Notes: generated by a model not told the origin, from the sequence alone. DNA of 64,000 bases from Denitrobaculum tricleocarpae (GCF_007004665.1 NZ_ML660056.1:186001-250000), one strand, 5' to 3'; shown: positions 48,922 to 56,916, numbered from the stretch's first letter. Translations and numbers: made by a program.

Positions 48922-49428
48922 TCAAGTCTCGGCCAGCGCATCTGCCGGAATGGGGCAGTTGGTGCAGACGCGATTATCGCACAGGCGACAGAGCGTGCGT
49001 CGGTCGTCGGCGGTCGTCTCCATTGAAGACAGCATCTTGTGCAGCAGTGTCGCGAGGGTCTCCTGCTCCAGAGCGGTCAGCGGGGTCAGCAGGGGCCGGA
49101 TGGCGGCGAGGCGTCCCTTCAGGAGATCCTCGCGTCGAGCCATGCCCCGTTCGCTGAGGTAAAGCGCGATCGTCCGTTTATCCCGCCCCTTGCGGCGCTC
49201 GACGAGGCCATCGGCAACGAGCCGGTCGACGAGGCGCACGCAACCCGGGTGGGACAAGCCGAGAATGTGCCGCAGCTGATCGTTGGAGGGGCCGGAGCCG
49301 TATCCGATGACAACCAGTGCCGCAGGGGTTTCACCGCCGTGACGAAGGATGTCACGCGCCGCGTCTCCGATGCGGTCGGCGACAGCGAGCCCGACGACAC
49401 CGAGCAAATTGGCGGTACGGTCAATCAT
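48922..49428 (-). CDS. MarR-family transcriptional regulator with Cys cluster
   Basis: A 168-residue MarR winged-helix protein (DQLRHILGLSHPGCVRLVDRLV is the recognition region, followed by the wing at ERRKGRDKRTIALYL). After the dimerisation helices it ends with CRLCDNRVCTNC, a CX2CX4CX2C cluster that could bind zinc or sense oxidants. The ATG at 49428 lies within about 8 bp of the predicted -10, so the mRNA may be leaderless. An in-frame ATG at 49488 would lie inside the upstream operator. Confidence 0.88.
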   Translation of the reverse strand: MIDRTANLLGVVGLAVADRIGDAARDILRHGGETPAALVVIGYGSGPSNDQLRHILGLSHPGCVRLVDRLVADGLVERRKGRDKRTIALYLSERGMARREDLLKGRLAAIRPLLTPLTALEQETLATLLHKMLSSMETTADDRRTLCRLCDNRVCTNCPIPADALAET

Positions 49429-49435
49429 AAATGCG

Positions 49436-49464
49436 AGTTTATGTGCGGTGCGCACGAATTTCAA
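49436..49464 (-). promoter_or_regulatory. marR promoter with operator in the spacer
   Basis: On the minus strand, TTGAAA (49464-49459) and TAAACT (49441-49436) are 17 bp apart. The operator ATGTGCG-GTG-CGCACGA (49441-49457) fills the spacer almost exactly, which is the expected arrangement for autorepression. Transcription would start close to the ATG at 49428. Confidence 0.6.
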
Positions 49465-49473
49465 CTTGACAAT

Positions 49474-49490
49474 ATGTGCGCACCGCACAT
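49474..49490 (+). promoter_or_regulatory. Perfect MarR-type operator at the DUF3237 promoter
   Basis: ATGTGCG-CAC-CGCACAT is a perfect dyad. Just before it TTGACA (49466-49471) is a consensus -35 on the + strand with a weak CATGAT -10 at 49488-49493. Together with the site at 49441, a 15-bp perfect inverted repeat (49441-49455 with 49476-49490) arises. Confidence 0.75.
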
Positions 49491-49592
49491 GATTGTTGAA
49501 ATGGCGTAGCAGCGGCCTCGTTGCAGAGCCACGGGGCGGCGGGCGCCAGCCCGAAATGAGTGTGTGAGTGTGACCGTTGCGGAGGGCAGTTC

Positions 49593-50207
49593 ATGGCAGA
49601 TGCGAGACGTAGAAGTATGTTTGTCGGCGCGGGACTTTATGCGGCAAGCGCGCTTTTGGGGCGCGGCAATGCTCATACCCTGGACCCGGGCTCCGGTGGC
49701 CTTTCACTCGATGCCGCGGGCTGGGATGCGGACAGCCCTCCCGAGTTGGAGTTCTTGTTTGAGGCGCGGGTCCAGCTTCACCTTCCGCCGATGGACGTAG
49801 GCCCGACACCCGAAGGAAATCGCCTCATCTTCCTCGTAAAGGGCGGCACGTTCGAAGGCCCCCACCTTCGCGGACGCGTCGTGCCGGACGCAGGGGCGGA
49901 CTGGGTGCGCGTCCGGCCAGATGGAACGGGCGTCCTCGATGTGCGTTTCTCCCTGGAGACGCACGACAACGCGTTGCTTTACGTCCACTGGCAAGGGCGG
50001 TTCTGGTCGGGGCCGGAAGATGCCGAATATGCGACCGATCTCGAAAAACCGGACGATCCGGCAGGCGCATGGCGCTACTACTTCCGCGCGGCACCGCAAT
50101 TCGAAACCGGCGATCCCCGCTATGCATGGCTCAATAACATCATCGCCGTGACCAAGTCCCGAACGGGCGATGGCGGTCCCATCCATCGCGTTTTTGCTGT
50201 GAAGTAG
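49593..50207 (+). CDS. DUF3237 family protein with N-terminal export signal
   Basis: About 204 residues. The N-terminus ADARRRSMFVGAGLYAASAL resembles a twin-arginine or hydrophobic export signal. The rest is a DUF3237 domain (LEFLFEARVQLHLPPMDVG, LFLVKGGTFEGPHLRGRVVPDAGADWVRV), a beta-barrel family of unknown function. GGAGGG lies 6 bp before the ATG. It is divergent from marR across shared operators, so it is a likely target of that regulator. Confidence 0.8.
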   Translation: MADARRRSMFVGAGLYAASALLGRGNAHTLDPGSGGLSLDAAGWDADSPPELEFLFEARVQLHLPPMDVGPTPEGNRLIFLVKGGTFEGPHLRGRVVPDAGADWVRVRPDGTGVLDVRFSLETHDNALLYVHWQGRFWSGPEDAEYATDLEKPDDPAGAWRYYFRAAPQFETGDPRYAWLNNIIAVTKSRTGDGGPIHRVFAVK

Positions 50208-50346
50208 GACGCCCCAGTTTGCTGCGTTGATCGTGCTCCGCGCTTGCCCCGGCTGCCCAAAATGGCTCGCATGAAGGCGTAAACGACGGCAAAATCGAGG
50301 ACTGATATGTATCGAAATCGCCGGATGGCTTAGGCAGGGAAGCTCA

Positions 50347-51000
50347 ATGTCGCCGGGCAGGCTGCATCTCGTTCATCTGAAGAGATTTCAGAAACAGCAA
50401 TTCGGTTGGTGTACAAGCATGCATGACGCTCGAACCATGGTGCGATACGCGCTCTTTCCGACTCCGCTCGGCGACTGCGGCATTGCCTGGCGCAATGACA
50501 GGGTCGTCGCAACGCGTCTTCAGGACAAAAGCCCCGCTGACACCATCCACCGTCTGGCCGCGCGGACAGGCGGGACGAGGGGCGAGCCGCCGATCGCAAT
50601 TCGTCGCGCCATTGCGTCGATGACCGCTCTGCTCGCGGGTGAACGGACGGATCTCACCCACATTCTCTGCGACTTTGGTGGGATCGATGGGTTTGCGGCT
50701 CAAGTCTATAGCGCAACGCGCGCGATCCCGGCCGGCGAGACAGCGACCTACGGCGCCATCGCGTCGCAACTCGGCGACAAACGGCTTGCCCGTAACGTCG
50801 GACAGGCTCTTGGCCAAAACCCCTTGCCGATCATCGTGCCGTGCCATCGTGTCATCGGCGTGGGCGGCAGGTTGACAGGCTTTTCGGCGGCTGGCGGCGT
50901 CGCGACGAAGCTCAAGATGCTCGAGGTTGAAGGTGCGCAGCTTGGCAGCGCGCCGAGGCTGTTCGATGACCTCCCGCTGGCGGCAAAGGCGCCAAGGTGA
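50347..51000 (+). CDS. ogt: Methylated-DNA--protein-cysteine methyltransferase family
   Basis: A 217-residue protein with the alkylguanine transferase C-terminal domain: the HTH region PAGETATYGAIASQLGDKRLARNVGQALGQNPLPI and the active-site PCHRV (Cys acceptor), then GRLTGFSAAGG. It would transfer alkyl groups from O6-methylguanine to itself. The start at 50347 has AGGGAAG 5 bp before it; ATGs at 50419 or 50437 match the family start better. Confidence 0.88.
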   Translation: MSPGRLHLVHLKRFQKQQFGWCTSMHDARTMVRYALFPTPLGDCGIAWRNDRVVATRLQDKSPADTIHRLAARTGGTRGEPPIAIRRAIASMTALLAGERTDLTHILCDFGGIDGFAAQVYSATRAIPAGETATYGAIASQLGDKRLARNVGQALGQNPLPIIVPCHRVIGVGGRLTGFSAAGGVATKLKMLEVEGAQLGSAPRLFDDLPLAAKAPR

Positions 51001-51090
51001 CGCTCTCCGACCTTCGCCCAGTTGTGACAGTGCGCCGAACTGCCTCGCGTTGCGGCGCTATCTTGTCCGGCGAGGCCCGCGCGGAGAGCG

Positions 51091-51672
51091 TTACAGGGTC
51101 AAGGTCACCACCCACTTGTGCTTGCCGATCTTCCGTGAGCGCTCGAAGCCGAGACGCTCGAAGGTCGAGAGCGTTCCGTTGAAGAGGAATGCCGGCGAAG
51201 CCTTTCGGCCCTCGATATCTTCCGGGTATCCCTCGATGCGCCCGCCGCCCAGCTTCCTGATCTGCCCGATCGCACCCTCTAGCGCGGCGGACGCAACGCC
51301 GGTGCCGCGATGGCCCTTGCCGGAAAAGAAGCAAGTTATCCGCCAGTCGGGGAGCGCCGGATCGGTCGCCAGATAGGCGCGCTGATTATGGATTCGCGGA
51401 AGCTCGTCCGGCGATCCGAACTGACACCAGCCGACGCAATCCTGACCATGAAAGACCAGCGAGGCATGCGCCCGTCCTTCCCGGACGCGGCATTCCTTCG
51501 CCGTGCGTTTTTCCGCCGGGGAGCCGCTCGAACCTTCGTCCTTGCCATGATACCACATGCACCAGCAGCCGCCCCAGACGCCGTTGTTGGCTTCGACCAG
51601 ACGTGCGAAGTCCGGCCAGGTATCCGCATCGAGTGCTCTCGCTTCATATTTTAGTGCAGGTTTTCCAGGCAT
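51091..51672 (-). CDS. GNAT-family N-acetyltransferase
   Basis: A 193-residue acetyltransferase with WGGCWCMWYHGKDEG near the N-terminus (a Cys/Trp-rich motif common in one GNAT subgroup), ITCFFSGKGHRGTGVASAALEGAI as the acetyl-CoA-binding motif A, and a C-terminal ERLGFERSRKIG. The substrate is unknown. A perfect copy of the marR-type operator lies 12 bp upstream of the start, so it probably belongs to the same regulon as the DUF3237 gene. Confidence 0.85.
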   Translation of the reverse strand: MPGKPALKYEARALDADTWPDFARLVEANNGVWGGCWCMWYHGKDEGSSGSPAEKRTAKECRVREGRAHASLVFHGQDCVGWCQFGSPDELPRIHNQRAYLATDPALPDWRITCFFSGKGHRGTGVASAALEGAIGQIRKLGGGRIEGYPEDIEGRKASPAFLFNGTLSTFERLGFERSRKIGKHKWVVTLTL

Positions 51673-51683
51673 CAGTTATAGTT

Positions 51684-51700
51684 ATGTGCGCGACGCACAT
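51684..51700 (-). promoter_or_regulatory. Third MarR-type operator, upstream of the GNAT gene
   Basis: ATGTGCG-CGA-CGCACAT is a perfect dyad with the same half-sites as those beside marR. On the minus strand a -35-like TTGACG (51708-51703) lies just upstream of it and the GNAT start (51672) 12 bp downstream, so binding would block transcription. Confidence 0.75.
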
Positions 51701-51743
51701 TTCGTCAAGCTGAAAGTCCTGCGCGTCCTACGTCGCGACGGCC

Positions 51744-52331
51744 TTATCGGGAGCGGCGCCGCGCAACGCCGGCGAGGCCGATCAACCCTAGGCCCATGAG
51801 CGCCAGTGTGCCGGGTTCAGGCACAGCCACCGTAGTGGTTCTGCGGGTTGCCGTCAGGGTCGACTCCTCGATGGGGATCGTCGTGCTGCGGGGATCGAGT
51901 ACACCATCGATACAGAAGCCTTGAAGTAAGTTACCGCTGACAAAGCCAAATCCCGGCATTGGGCAATCCGCTCCTTGGCGACTGGTGTTCCAGAGTTGTC
52001 CGCCGCGACTTTCAGAAGGTCCGCCGACGACGAACGCCTCAAAAAAAGAGTCGAAATTGAAATTCAGCGTGCCGAAGAGACCATCGGCAAGATTGACGCT
52101 TCCGAATGATTTGCCATTCAGGAAGCCCTCGAAGGAAAAGGTTAGAAGATCGCCCGCATTTTTGATGCGTTTCCGGGGGTTGCCGTCGTCGAAGCTGAAT
52201 TCCCCGGTCATGCTGTAGCCGTTCTCGCCGGTCCAGCTGATATCGTAACTGATCGGAACGGCCTTGGCGGGCAGTGAGAAGAGCAAAGCCGTGAGCGCAA
52301 TTGCCGCTGCGGCGCAGTGAGTGAGTTTCAT
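51744..52331 (-). CDS. PEP-CTERM sorting-signal protein
   Basis: A 195-residue exported protein. A signal peptide (MKLTHCAAAAIALTALLFSL, cut near AKA) is followed by a beta-rich region of unknown function (SYDISWTGENGYSMTGEFSF) and a C-terminal VPEPGTLALMGLGLIGLAG with ARRRSR, the tripartite PEP-CTERM signal recognised by exosortase. No exosortase or EPS genes are in the window. Confidence 0.88.
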   Translation of the reverse strand: MKLTHCAAAAIALTALLFSLPAKAVPISYDISWTGENGYSMTGEFSFDDGNPRKRIKNAGDLLTFSFEGFLNGKSFGSVNLADGLFGTLNFNFDSFFEAFVVGGPSESRGGQLWNTSRQGADCPMPGFGFVSGNLLQGFCIDGVLDPRSTTIPIEESTLTATRRTTTVAVPEPGTLALMGLGLIGLAGVARRRSR

Positions 52332-52826
52332 TTTGAGTCCCCCAATTCATACTCAGATTTCACGAGACGGATGGTGTCCTGCCTGCGCGACGGCTGACCT
52401 GCTTACCCGGGTGTCAGGTTTGCTGGGATGTCACGCCAGCGCCCAGGCTCCGCCGAACTGGAGAAGAGGCTTAGGAGAAAGCCTGAGGGATTGATAGCTG
52501 CGCACCGCACTTTGTCCAATACGTGCTCAATTTTGTCCGAAATGCGCGCAAGTCGACCCAAAACGGAGCTACGAAATCAGCGTCCGCGGCGGCGTTTGCG
52601 GGAGAGGCGGCAGAAGAGAGAGTCGTGATCGCGCCCAACCTGGCAGGCTTCAAGCCGGCCCGGCGGACCTCAAGGAAGCAACGGCCGCATCAGATGAGTC
52701 GGACTAAATCAGGTCTGTCCCAAGACGCTCGAAATGCATTTTTGATTTTCCTGAAGCAGAGATCTGCTGCTCAACTCAGAGTAAGCAAGTTTAATCGTTT
52801 TTTATGGATAACAGCGTAAAACCACA
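52332..52826. other. Intergenic region before the PAS_5-like gene
   Basis: About 495 bp with no gene I can support. AGGCTT/AAGCCT at 52469-52484 form a small hairpin. A partial match to the MarR-type operator, TGCG-CAC-CGCAC, is at 52499-52510. Short reading frames in both directions here lack ribosome sites. Confidence 0.5.
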
Positions 52827-53393
52827 GTGAGAAAAACACTCGTTTTCTTTGTTGATTTTGAAGAACAGATAGTGCGCGAACCAGAGTTACACATGCTGAA
52901 TCAGCCTCTGCATGCGATTAAGAAGTCCTCGCTCGGACCCGTCATCGCTCAGTCCTCACAATTCATTTCGCCTTTAATCGATGAAGCCTTCAATCATTGG
53001 CACGACCATAGAGGCGCGGACCATCTTCCGCGGCTCGCTCATCTCGTTTCCGAGCCTCCACCGGATTTTTGGCCTCACACGATCGTTTTGGATATTGTCG
53101 ATGACGACTATCTTGCGCGCTACGTCGGGCTGAAGTCCGCTCAAACCTACGGCGACGTAAGCGACAGTTACCTCTCGGAGCTTCCGTCGCCGCTGAAAGA
53201 GCGGGTCGCTGACTTGCTTGATACCTGCGCAGGGAAACAGGCGCCCATCTACGCGTTCTGGCCGAGAAGCGCTGTCAGGGGACAACCCTTTATCGGTGTG
53301 GAAGTCCTTTGCCTTCCCTGGTCAAAATCCGGCGACAGCCTCGATCATATGACCCTTGTAAACGTGAACGCCTACGGGAGCGCAATGATCTAG
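52827..53393 (+). CDS. PAS_5-like domain protein
   Basis: A 188-residue soluble protein with a GTG start. WHDHRGADHLPRLAHLVSEPPPDFWPHTIVLDIVDDDYLARYVGLK and the end EVLCLPWSKSGDSLDHMTLVNV follow the alphaproteobacterial PAS_5 (DUF1150-like neighbour) pattern of a stand-alone sensory PAS domain without an output domain. The match is by pattern only. No signal peptide. It lies alone between the PEP-CTERM gene and a repeat region. Confidence 0.6.
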   Translation: MRKTLVFFVDFEEQIVREPELHMLNQPLHAIKKSSLGPVIAQSSQFISPLIDEAFNHWHDHRGADHLPRLAHLVSEPPPDFWPHTIVLDIVDDDYLARYVGLKSAQTYGDVSDSYLSELPSPLKERVADLLDTCAGKQAPIYAFWPRSAVRGQPFIGVEVLCLPWSKSGDSLDHMTLVNVNAYGSAMI

Positions 53394-53421
53394 CGAATGG
53401 CTAGAAACAGCATGCGTCCTG

Positions 53422-53451
53422 TTATCGCGCGACCCCTTATCGCGCGACCCC
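53422..53451. repeat. Tandem 15-bp duplication
   Basis: TTATCGCGCGACCCC occurs twice without a gap (53422-53436 and 53437-53451), 29 bp after the PAS_5-like gene. No function is evident. Confidence 0.85.
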
Positions 53452-53489
53452 GTGCGTCCACCGATCCTGAACCGCGATAGAGCCGCCGC

Positions 53490-53684
53490 TCAGATCCGTT
53501 TGTGGCCGAAAGCCTGCATGGCTTTGTCGCGGTGCTGCAGCTCTTCTTTCCTGGATTCAACGGCATCAACCATGCGCAGCTTGCCGGTCCGGTCCCGGAC
53601 CCGTTTGAAGCGTTTCAGCTCTTTATCCTGCGCCTTCAGTTTGCTGCGCTCGCGCCCCGCCAGTCTTTGAAGATCTCCGGTCAT
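53490..53684 (-). CDS. Small basic hypothetical protein
   Basis: A possible 64-residue protein, very rich in Lys and Arg with a heptad-like helical pattern (KLKAQDKELKRFKRVRDR). I do not recognise it. GGGAGC lies about 9 bp before the ATG, which is the main support. It may equally be a chance frame. Confidence 0.35.
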   Translation of the reverse strand: MTGDLQRLAGRERSKLKAQDKELKRFKRVRDRTGKLRMVDAVESRKEELQHRDKAMQAFGHKRI

Positions 53685-53795
53685 CGGTCATGCTCCCAGA
53701 ATGGTTGCTCCATTTCCATAAAATACAGTCTACAGTAAGTGGCGTCAGATGCCTTGAGGCAAATCAAGGCCGGACAGGCGAGCTTGCCTCGCTCT

Positions 53796-53969
53796 GCAAC
53801 GATACTGTGCTGGTCATCTACAACGTTTCAGACATGAAGATCTGTAAGGTTTCAAGTTTGTCCGATCGTTGGAATCAAGGGATTCGTATCGTTTCAAGAC
53901 TATTCATTCTGCTACGTTACATATCGCGTAAATCGTGACGTTGCAGAACCAACCCCAGCCCGGTTGCAG
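53796..53969. repeat. 24-bp-period palindromic motif array 1
   Basis: Cores resembling GTAACGTTACAG begin at 53796, 53820, 53844, 53868 (weak), 53886, 53911, 53935 and 53958 (weak), so most steps are 23-25 bp. Good examples are ACAACGTTTCAG, GTAAGGTTTCAA and GTGACGTTGCAG. The core is a dyad and the 12 bp between cores vary. It lies upstream of the exported hydrolase gene, and array 2 lies downstream of the following acetyltransferase gene. Confidence 0.7.
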
Positions 53970-54124
53970 ATCGGGCGGCATTCCTGCCGTCTTCAATTGC
54001 ATCATTGCCAATTCCCGGGCAGGGGGCTGATCTGCTATAGCTCTCACGCCCGACAACCAACAGGCGCCATCAAAACCATGCCTTCATTCCTTTGCCCGCG
54101 CGCCTTCCTTCTGGCCGCCGCCCG

Positions 54125-55729
54125 GTGAGTTTCTCCTCCGGACCTTCCGGCCGGCGGCGCCTGCGCCGAGGTTCCTGGCTTCCCGCCATCCTGTCGGCCC
54201 TGCTGCTGATCGCCGGGTTCGCCAGCTATGTCGCCTTTTACAGTGCGGCGCCCACGGAGCCGGGCTTTCATGCGCAGGCCTGCTGGTTTGATACGGATAT
54301 CGTCGGCGATGCGGACTGCGGCACGCTTGTGGTCCGCGAAAACCGGCAAAGGCCGGACAGCCGCACGATCGGCCTGCCGATCGTTATTCTGAGAGCCCAG
54401 GGCGAAGAGGCGGAGAGGGGGCGGACGCGCGAGCCGATATTCTACCTCACCGGCGGTCCAGGAGACCGCTTTCCTTTCTCCAGCCAGCAGGACATGGATT
54501 CCTGGTCGCTCTGGCGCAAGGATTTTCCGCCCGAGCACGACCTCATCCTGGTCGGTCCGCGCGGCACGGGCAGGCATGCGGTAGACTTCGGCTGTCCCGA
54601 AATGCGCAAAGCGGCGATCAGCGCCGGGGCGCATAGGCCGGGCGAACCGCCGCCGGACAGCCGCGCGCTCGCGGTCGAAGCCGTCACCGCCTGCGCCCGG
54701 CGTTTGCAGTCCGAGGGCGTGGATCTGACGGCTTACAACAGCCGTGAAAGTGCCGCCGATATTGCCGAACTGCGTCAGGCGCTGGAAATCGAAACCGCAG
54801 TGCTTTACGGCGTTTCCTACGGGACGCGCTGGGCGCTGAGCATTCTGAGATACCATCCGGAGGGCATCGCGGCGGCTATTTTGGACGGTTTGGTGCCGCC
54901 CGAAGCCGCTGAAGGCCTGGAGGTCGCCGCCTTTTACCGTGAGAGTCTGCAGCAGGTCTTCGATGACTGTGCCGCGCACAGCGTTTGCCGGCATCAGTTC
55001 GGGGATGTCGAGCGGCGGTACGAGCGCCTGCGCGAAGGGCTGAAGGCGCGCCCGCTCAAACTTCCGCTCGAGAATTATCTCGATGGGGATGAACTGAGCG
55101 CTCTGGGGGACGCGGAGGGGCGCAGTATCAGCTTTGACGACACCTGGTTCGGCTGGCTGCTGTTCGACGCCATTATGGACCGGGATGTGCCGTTTCTGAT
55201 TCCGCTCCTGATCGATGACCTGGAACAGAAACGTTTTGCTACCCTGAACGCGCGCCTGCGCGAGAGCCTGCTGCTGATACTCGAATCCCAGGCCTACAAT
55301 TCCTGGGCCATCTATCTTTCCCATATCTGCCGCGATGAAGCCGCGTTCGAGACGCCCGAGGCTGTGGCCGCCGCAGCGCGGACGGCGGGTGACCTTGCCT
55401 TCATGGTCGAGGACTATGCGCCCAATTACCTCTGCGCCCTCTGGCCGTCCGGAAAAGCCGATCCGGTGGAAAACCAGCCGGTCAGGAGCGCTGTCCCCAC
55501 CTTGCTGCTGTCGGGCCGTTTCGATCCTCTGACTCCACCGGCTCTGGCCCAAAGGGCCGCCGCGCATCTCTCCAACAGCTACCTCTATACCCTGGCGGAG
55601 AAGGGTCATGGGGCGCTCTATGACAACGCCTGTGCCCAGCATCTGGTCCGAAGCTTTCTGAGAAGCTTTAAGCGCCCGACGCAAACCCGCTGCGAACCAC
55701 AAGATCTGGCGGTATCCGCCGGAAACTGA
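54125..55729 (+). CDS. Membrane-anchored alpha/beta hydrolase (TAP-like peptidase)
   Basis: About 534 residues: a basic N-terminus, one membrane helix (SWLPAILSALLLIAGFASYV), then an alpha/beta hydrolase resembling tripeptidyl aminopeptidases. The nucleophile Ser is in YGVSYGTRWAL, the acid in LSGRFDPLTPP and the His in EKGHGALYD; YLTGGPGDRFP forms the oxyanion region. The start is uncertain: GTG at 54125 overlaps the stop of a 16-codon leader frame (54078-54128), and a TTG lies at 54092. Confidence 0.85.
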   Translation: MSFSSGPSGRRRLRRGSWLPAILSALLLIAGFASYVAFYSAAPTEPGFHAQACWFDTDIVGDADCGTLVVRENRQRPDSRTIGLPIVILRAQGEEAERGRTREPIFYLTGGPGDRFPFSSQQDMDSWSLWRKDFPPEHDLILVGPRGTGRHAVDFGCPEMRKAAISAGAHRPGEPPPDSRALAVEAVTACARRLQSEGVDLTAYNSRESAADIAELRQALEIETAVLYGVSYGTRWALSILRYHPEGIAAAILDGLVPPEAAEGLEVAAFYRESLQQVFDDCAAHSVCRHQFGDVERRYERLREGLKARPLKLPLENYLDGDELSALGDAEGRSISFDDTWFGWLLFDAIMDRDVPFLIPLLIDDLEQKRFATLNARLRESLLLILESQAYNSWAIYLSHICRDEAAFETPEAVAAAARTAGDLAFMVEDYAPNYLCALWPSGKADPVENQPVRSAVPTLLLSGRFDPLTPPALAQRAAAHLSNSYLYTLAEKGHGALYDNACAQHLVRSFLRSFKRPTQTRCEPQDLAVSAGN

Positions 55730-55815
55730 GGCTATATACGGAACGTACGGGGGATAGCTGACGCTTACGAGTGATAGCTGAGAGCCGGCGCGTACGAGGA
55801 AAGGCGAGAGAGGCG

Positions 55816-56571
55816 ATGTCATTGGAAATCCGGCCGCTGTCCGAACGCGAACGGCTCCTGGTCCTGGATTGGCTGGAACGGGAAGAGGCGGCGCCGGACA
55901 GGGAATTCGCCGCGCAAAAAGACGCTCTTGCACGCGCAGAGGATGCCGGTGAGCTCTGGGGGCTCTTCGAAGACGCGGATCCGGTTGCCTTTCTGGCCGG
56001 CGGACTGCGCAAGGACGGGTTTTTGAGGGTGCGGGCCGATCGCCGGCGGCGGGGGTATGGCCGCAGGCTGGTCCGGCATCGGATCGACGCGCTGCGTGCC
56101 GATGACAGCTGCTGTCTGCTGGACATCCTATGCGAACCGGCGGACTCCATTCCCTTCTGGCGGAAGATGGGTTTTACCCTTTATGGCGGGTCCTGCGCCT
56201 TCAAACGCCTGGAGCGGCGCTTTGAGGTGCCCAGGGGCGCCGAAGCCATCGCTGTCAGGATCCGAAGCTTTCCTGATTTCGTCCTGCGGACGGGCGAGCT
56301 GGTGGAACCGCTCGACTCGTTCCGGCCGGATGCTGTGATTCTCCCCGGCGGCAATATCCAGCTGGCGGAACGGGTGATTTTTTTCGCCGGGCCGCTCAAC
56401 CGCCGCTACGACCTTGTGGTCATGATCGAGGTCGGCGGGCGGACTCTGCTGTTCGACCGGGTGAGCAGCGACGCCGCCTACGCGGTGGGAGTCAGCGAGG
56501 ATGGACAGGCGAACCACTTTCTGGACCGGATCAACGACCCGCCTCTGACCGAGATTCCTTCCCGGCGCTGA
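55816..56571 (+). CDS. GNAT-family N-acetyltransferase with C-terminal extension
   Basis: A 251-residue protein. Its first 140 residues form a GNAT domain (RADRRRRGYGRRLVRHRIDAL is motif A and PFWRKMGFTLYGG motif B). The remaining 110 residues (VEPLDSFRPDAVILPGGNIQ onward) are a separate domain that I do not recognise. The ATG at 55816 has GAGAGAGG just before it. It follows the hydrolase gene by 86 bp and is followed by the motif array. Confidence 0.75.
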   Translation: MSLEIRPLSERERLLVLDWLEREEAAPDREFAAQKDALARAEDAGELWGLFEDADPVAFLAGGLRKDGFLRVRADRRRRGYGRRLVRHRIDALRADDSCCLLDILCEPADSIPFWRKMGFTLYGGSCAFKRLERRFEVPRGAEAIAVRIRSFPDFVLRTGELVEPLDSFRPDAVILPGGNIQLAERVIFFAGPLNRRYDLVVMIEVGGRTLLFDRVSSDAAYAVGVSEDGQANHFLDRINDPPLTEIPSRR

Positions 56572-56621
56572 TGCCGAGTGATCAGCGTAGGGGAATGGCC
56601 AGTGTAGGGGGGTGGCAAGCT

Positions 56622-56891
56622 GTAACCTTTCAGATATGAGAATTCGTGACGTTACAGCGCCGCCGGTCGGTAACCTTGCCGGCCGGTCGACCTGTGACAT
56701 TGCTGTTCGCGGTCTCTCGAGCGTTTCAGCCCTATCGTAACGTTACAGAAGGGTGGAGCCGTAACGTTACAGGCACAAAAGGCTGAAAGGTTACAGATCG
56801 CGCTCTTCGTATCGATGCAAGTGGCTGAACAGCAACGTTTCAGCTGGTTCGGACTGCCGTCGCGAAGGATAGAAAAGTTGAAAGGTGACAG
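56622..56891. repeat. 24-bp-period palindromic motif array 2
   Basis: Twelve-base cores start at 56622, 56646, 56670, 56694, 56718, 56737, 56761, 56785, 56809 (weak), 56832, 56856 (weak) and 56880. All steps are 24 bp except one of 19 and one of 23. Two copies are exactly GTAACGTTACAG (56737 and 56761). The first core extended to 14 bp, CTGTAACCTTTCAG, is the exact reverse complement of the one at 56783-56796. The intervening 12 bp vary. It fills the space between two convergent genes. Confidence 0.85.
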
Positions 56892-56916
56892 CTTTGCGCC
56901 GGTCCGTTGGCGCCTA

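Noticed and set aside
52523-52819. 98-codon frame before the PAS_5-like gene
   Set aside because: No ribosome site or family pattern, and composition changes along its length.
53690-53938. 82-codon + frame across array 1
   Set aside because: Same reason: periodic DNA gives an open frame. The start has no ribosome site.
56622-56891. CRISPR array
   Set aside because: Repeats are about 12 bp and diverged, spacers about 12 bp, and no cas genes are near.
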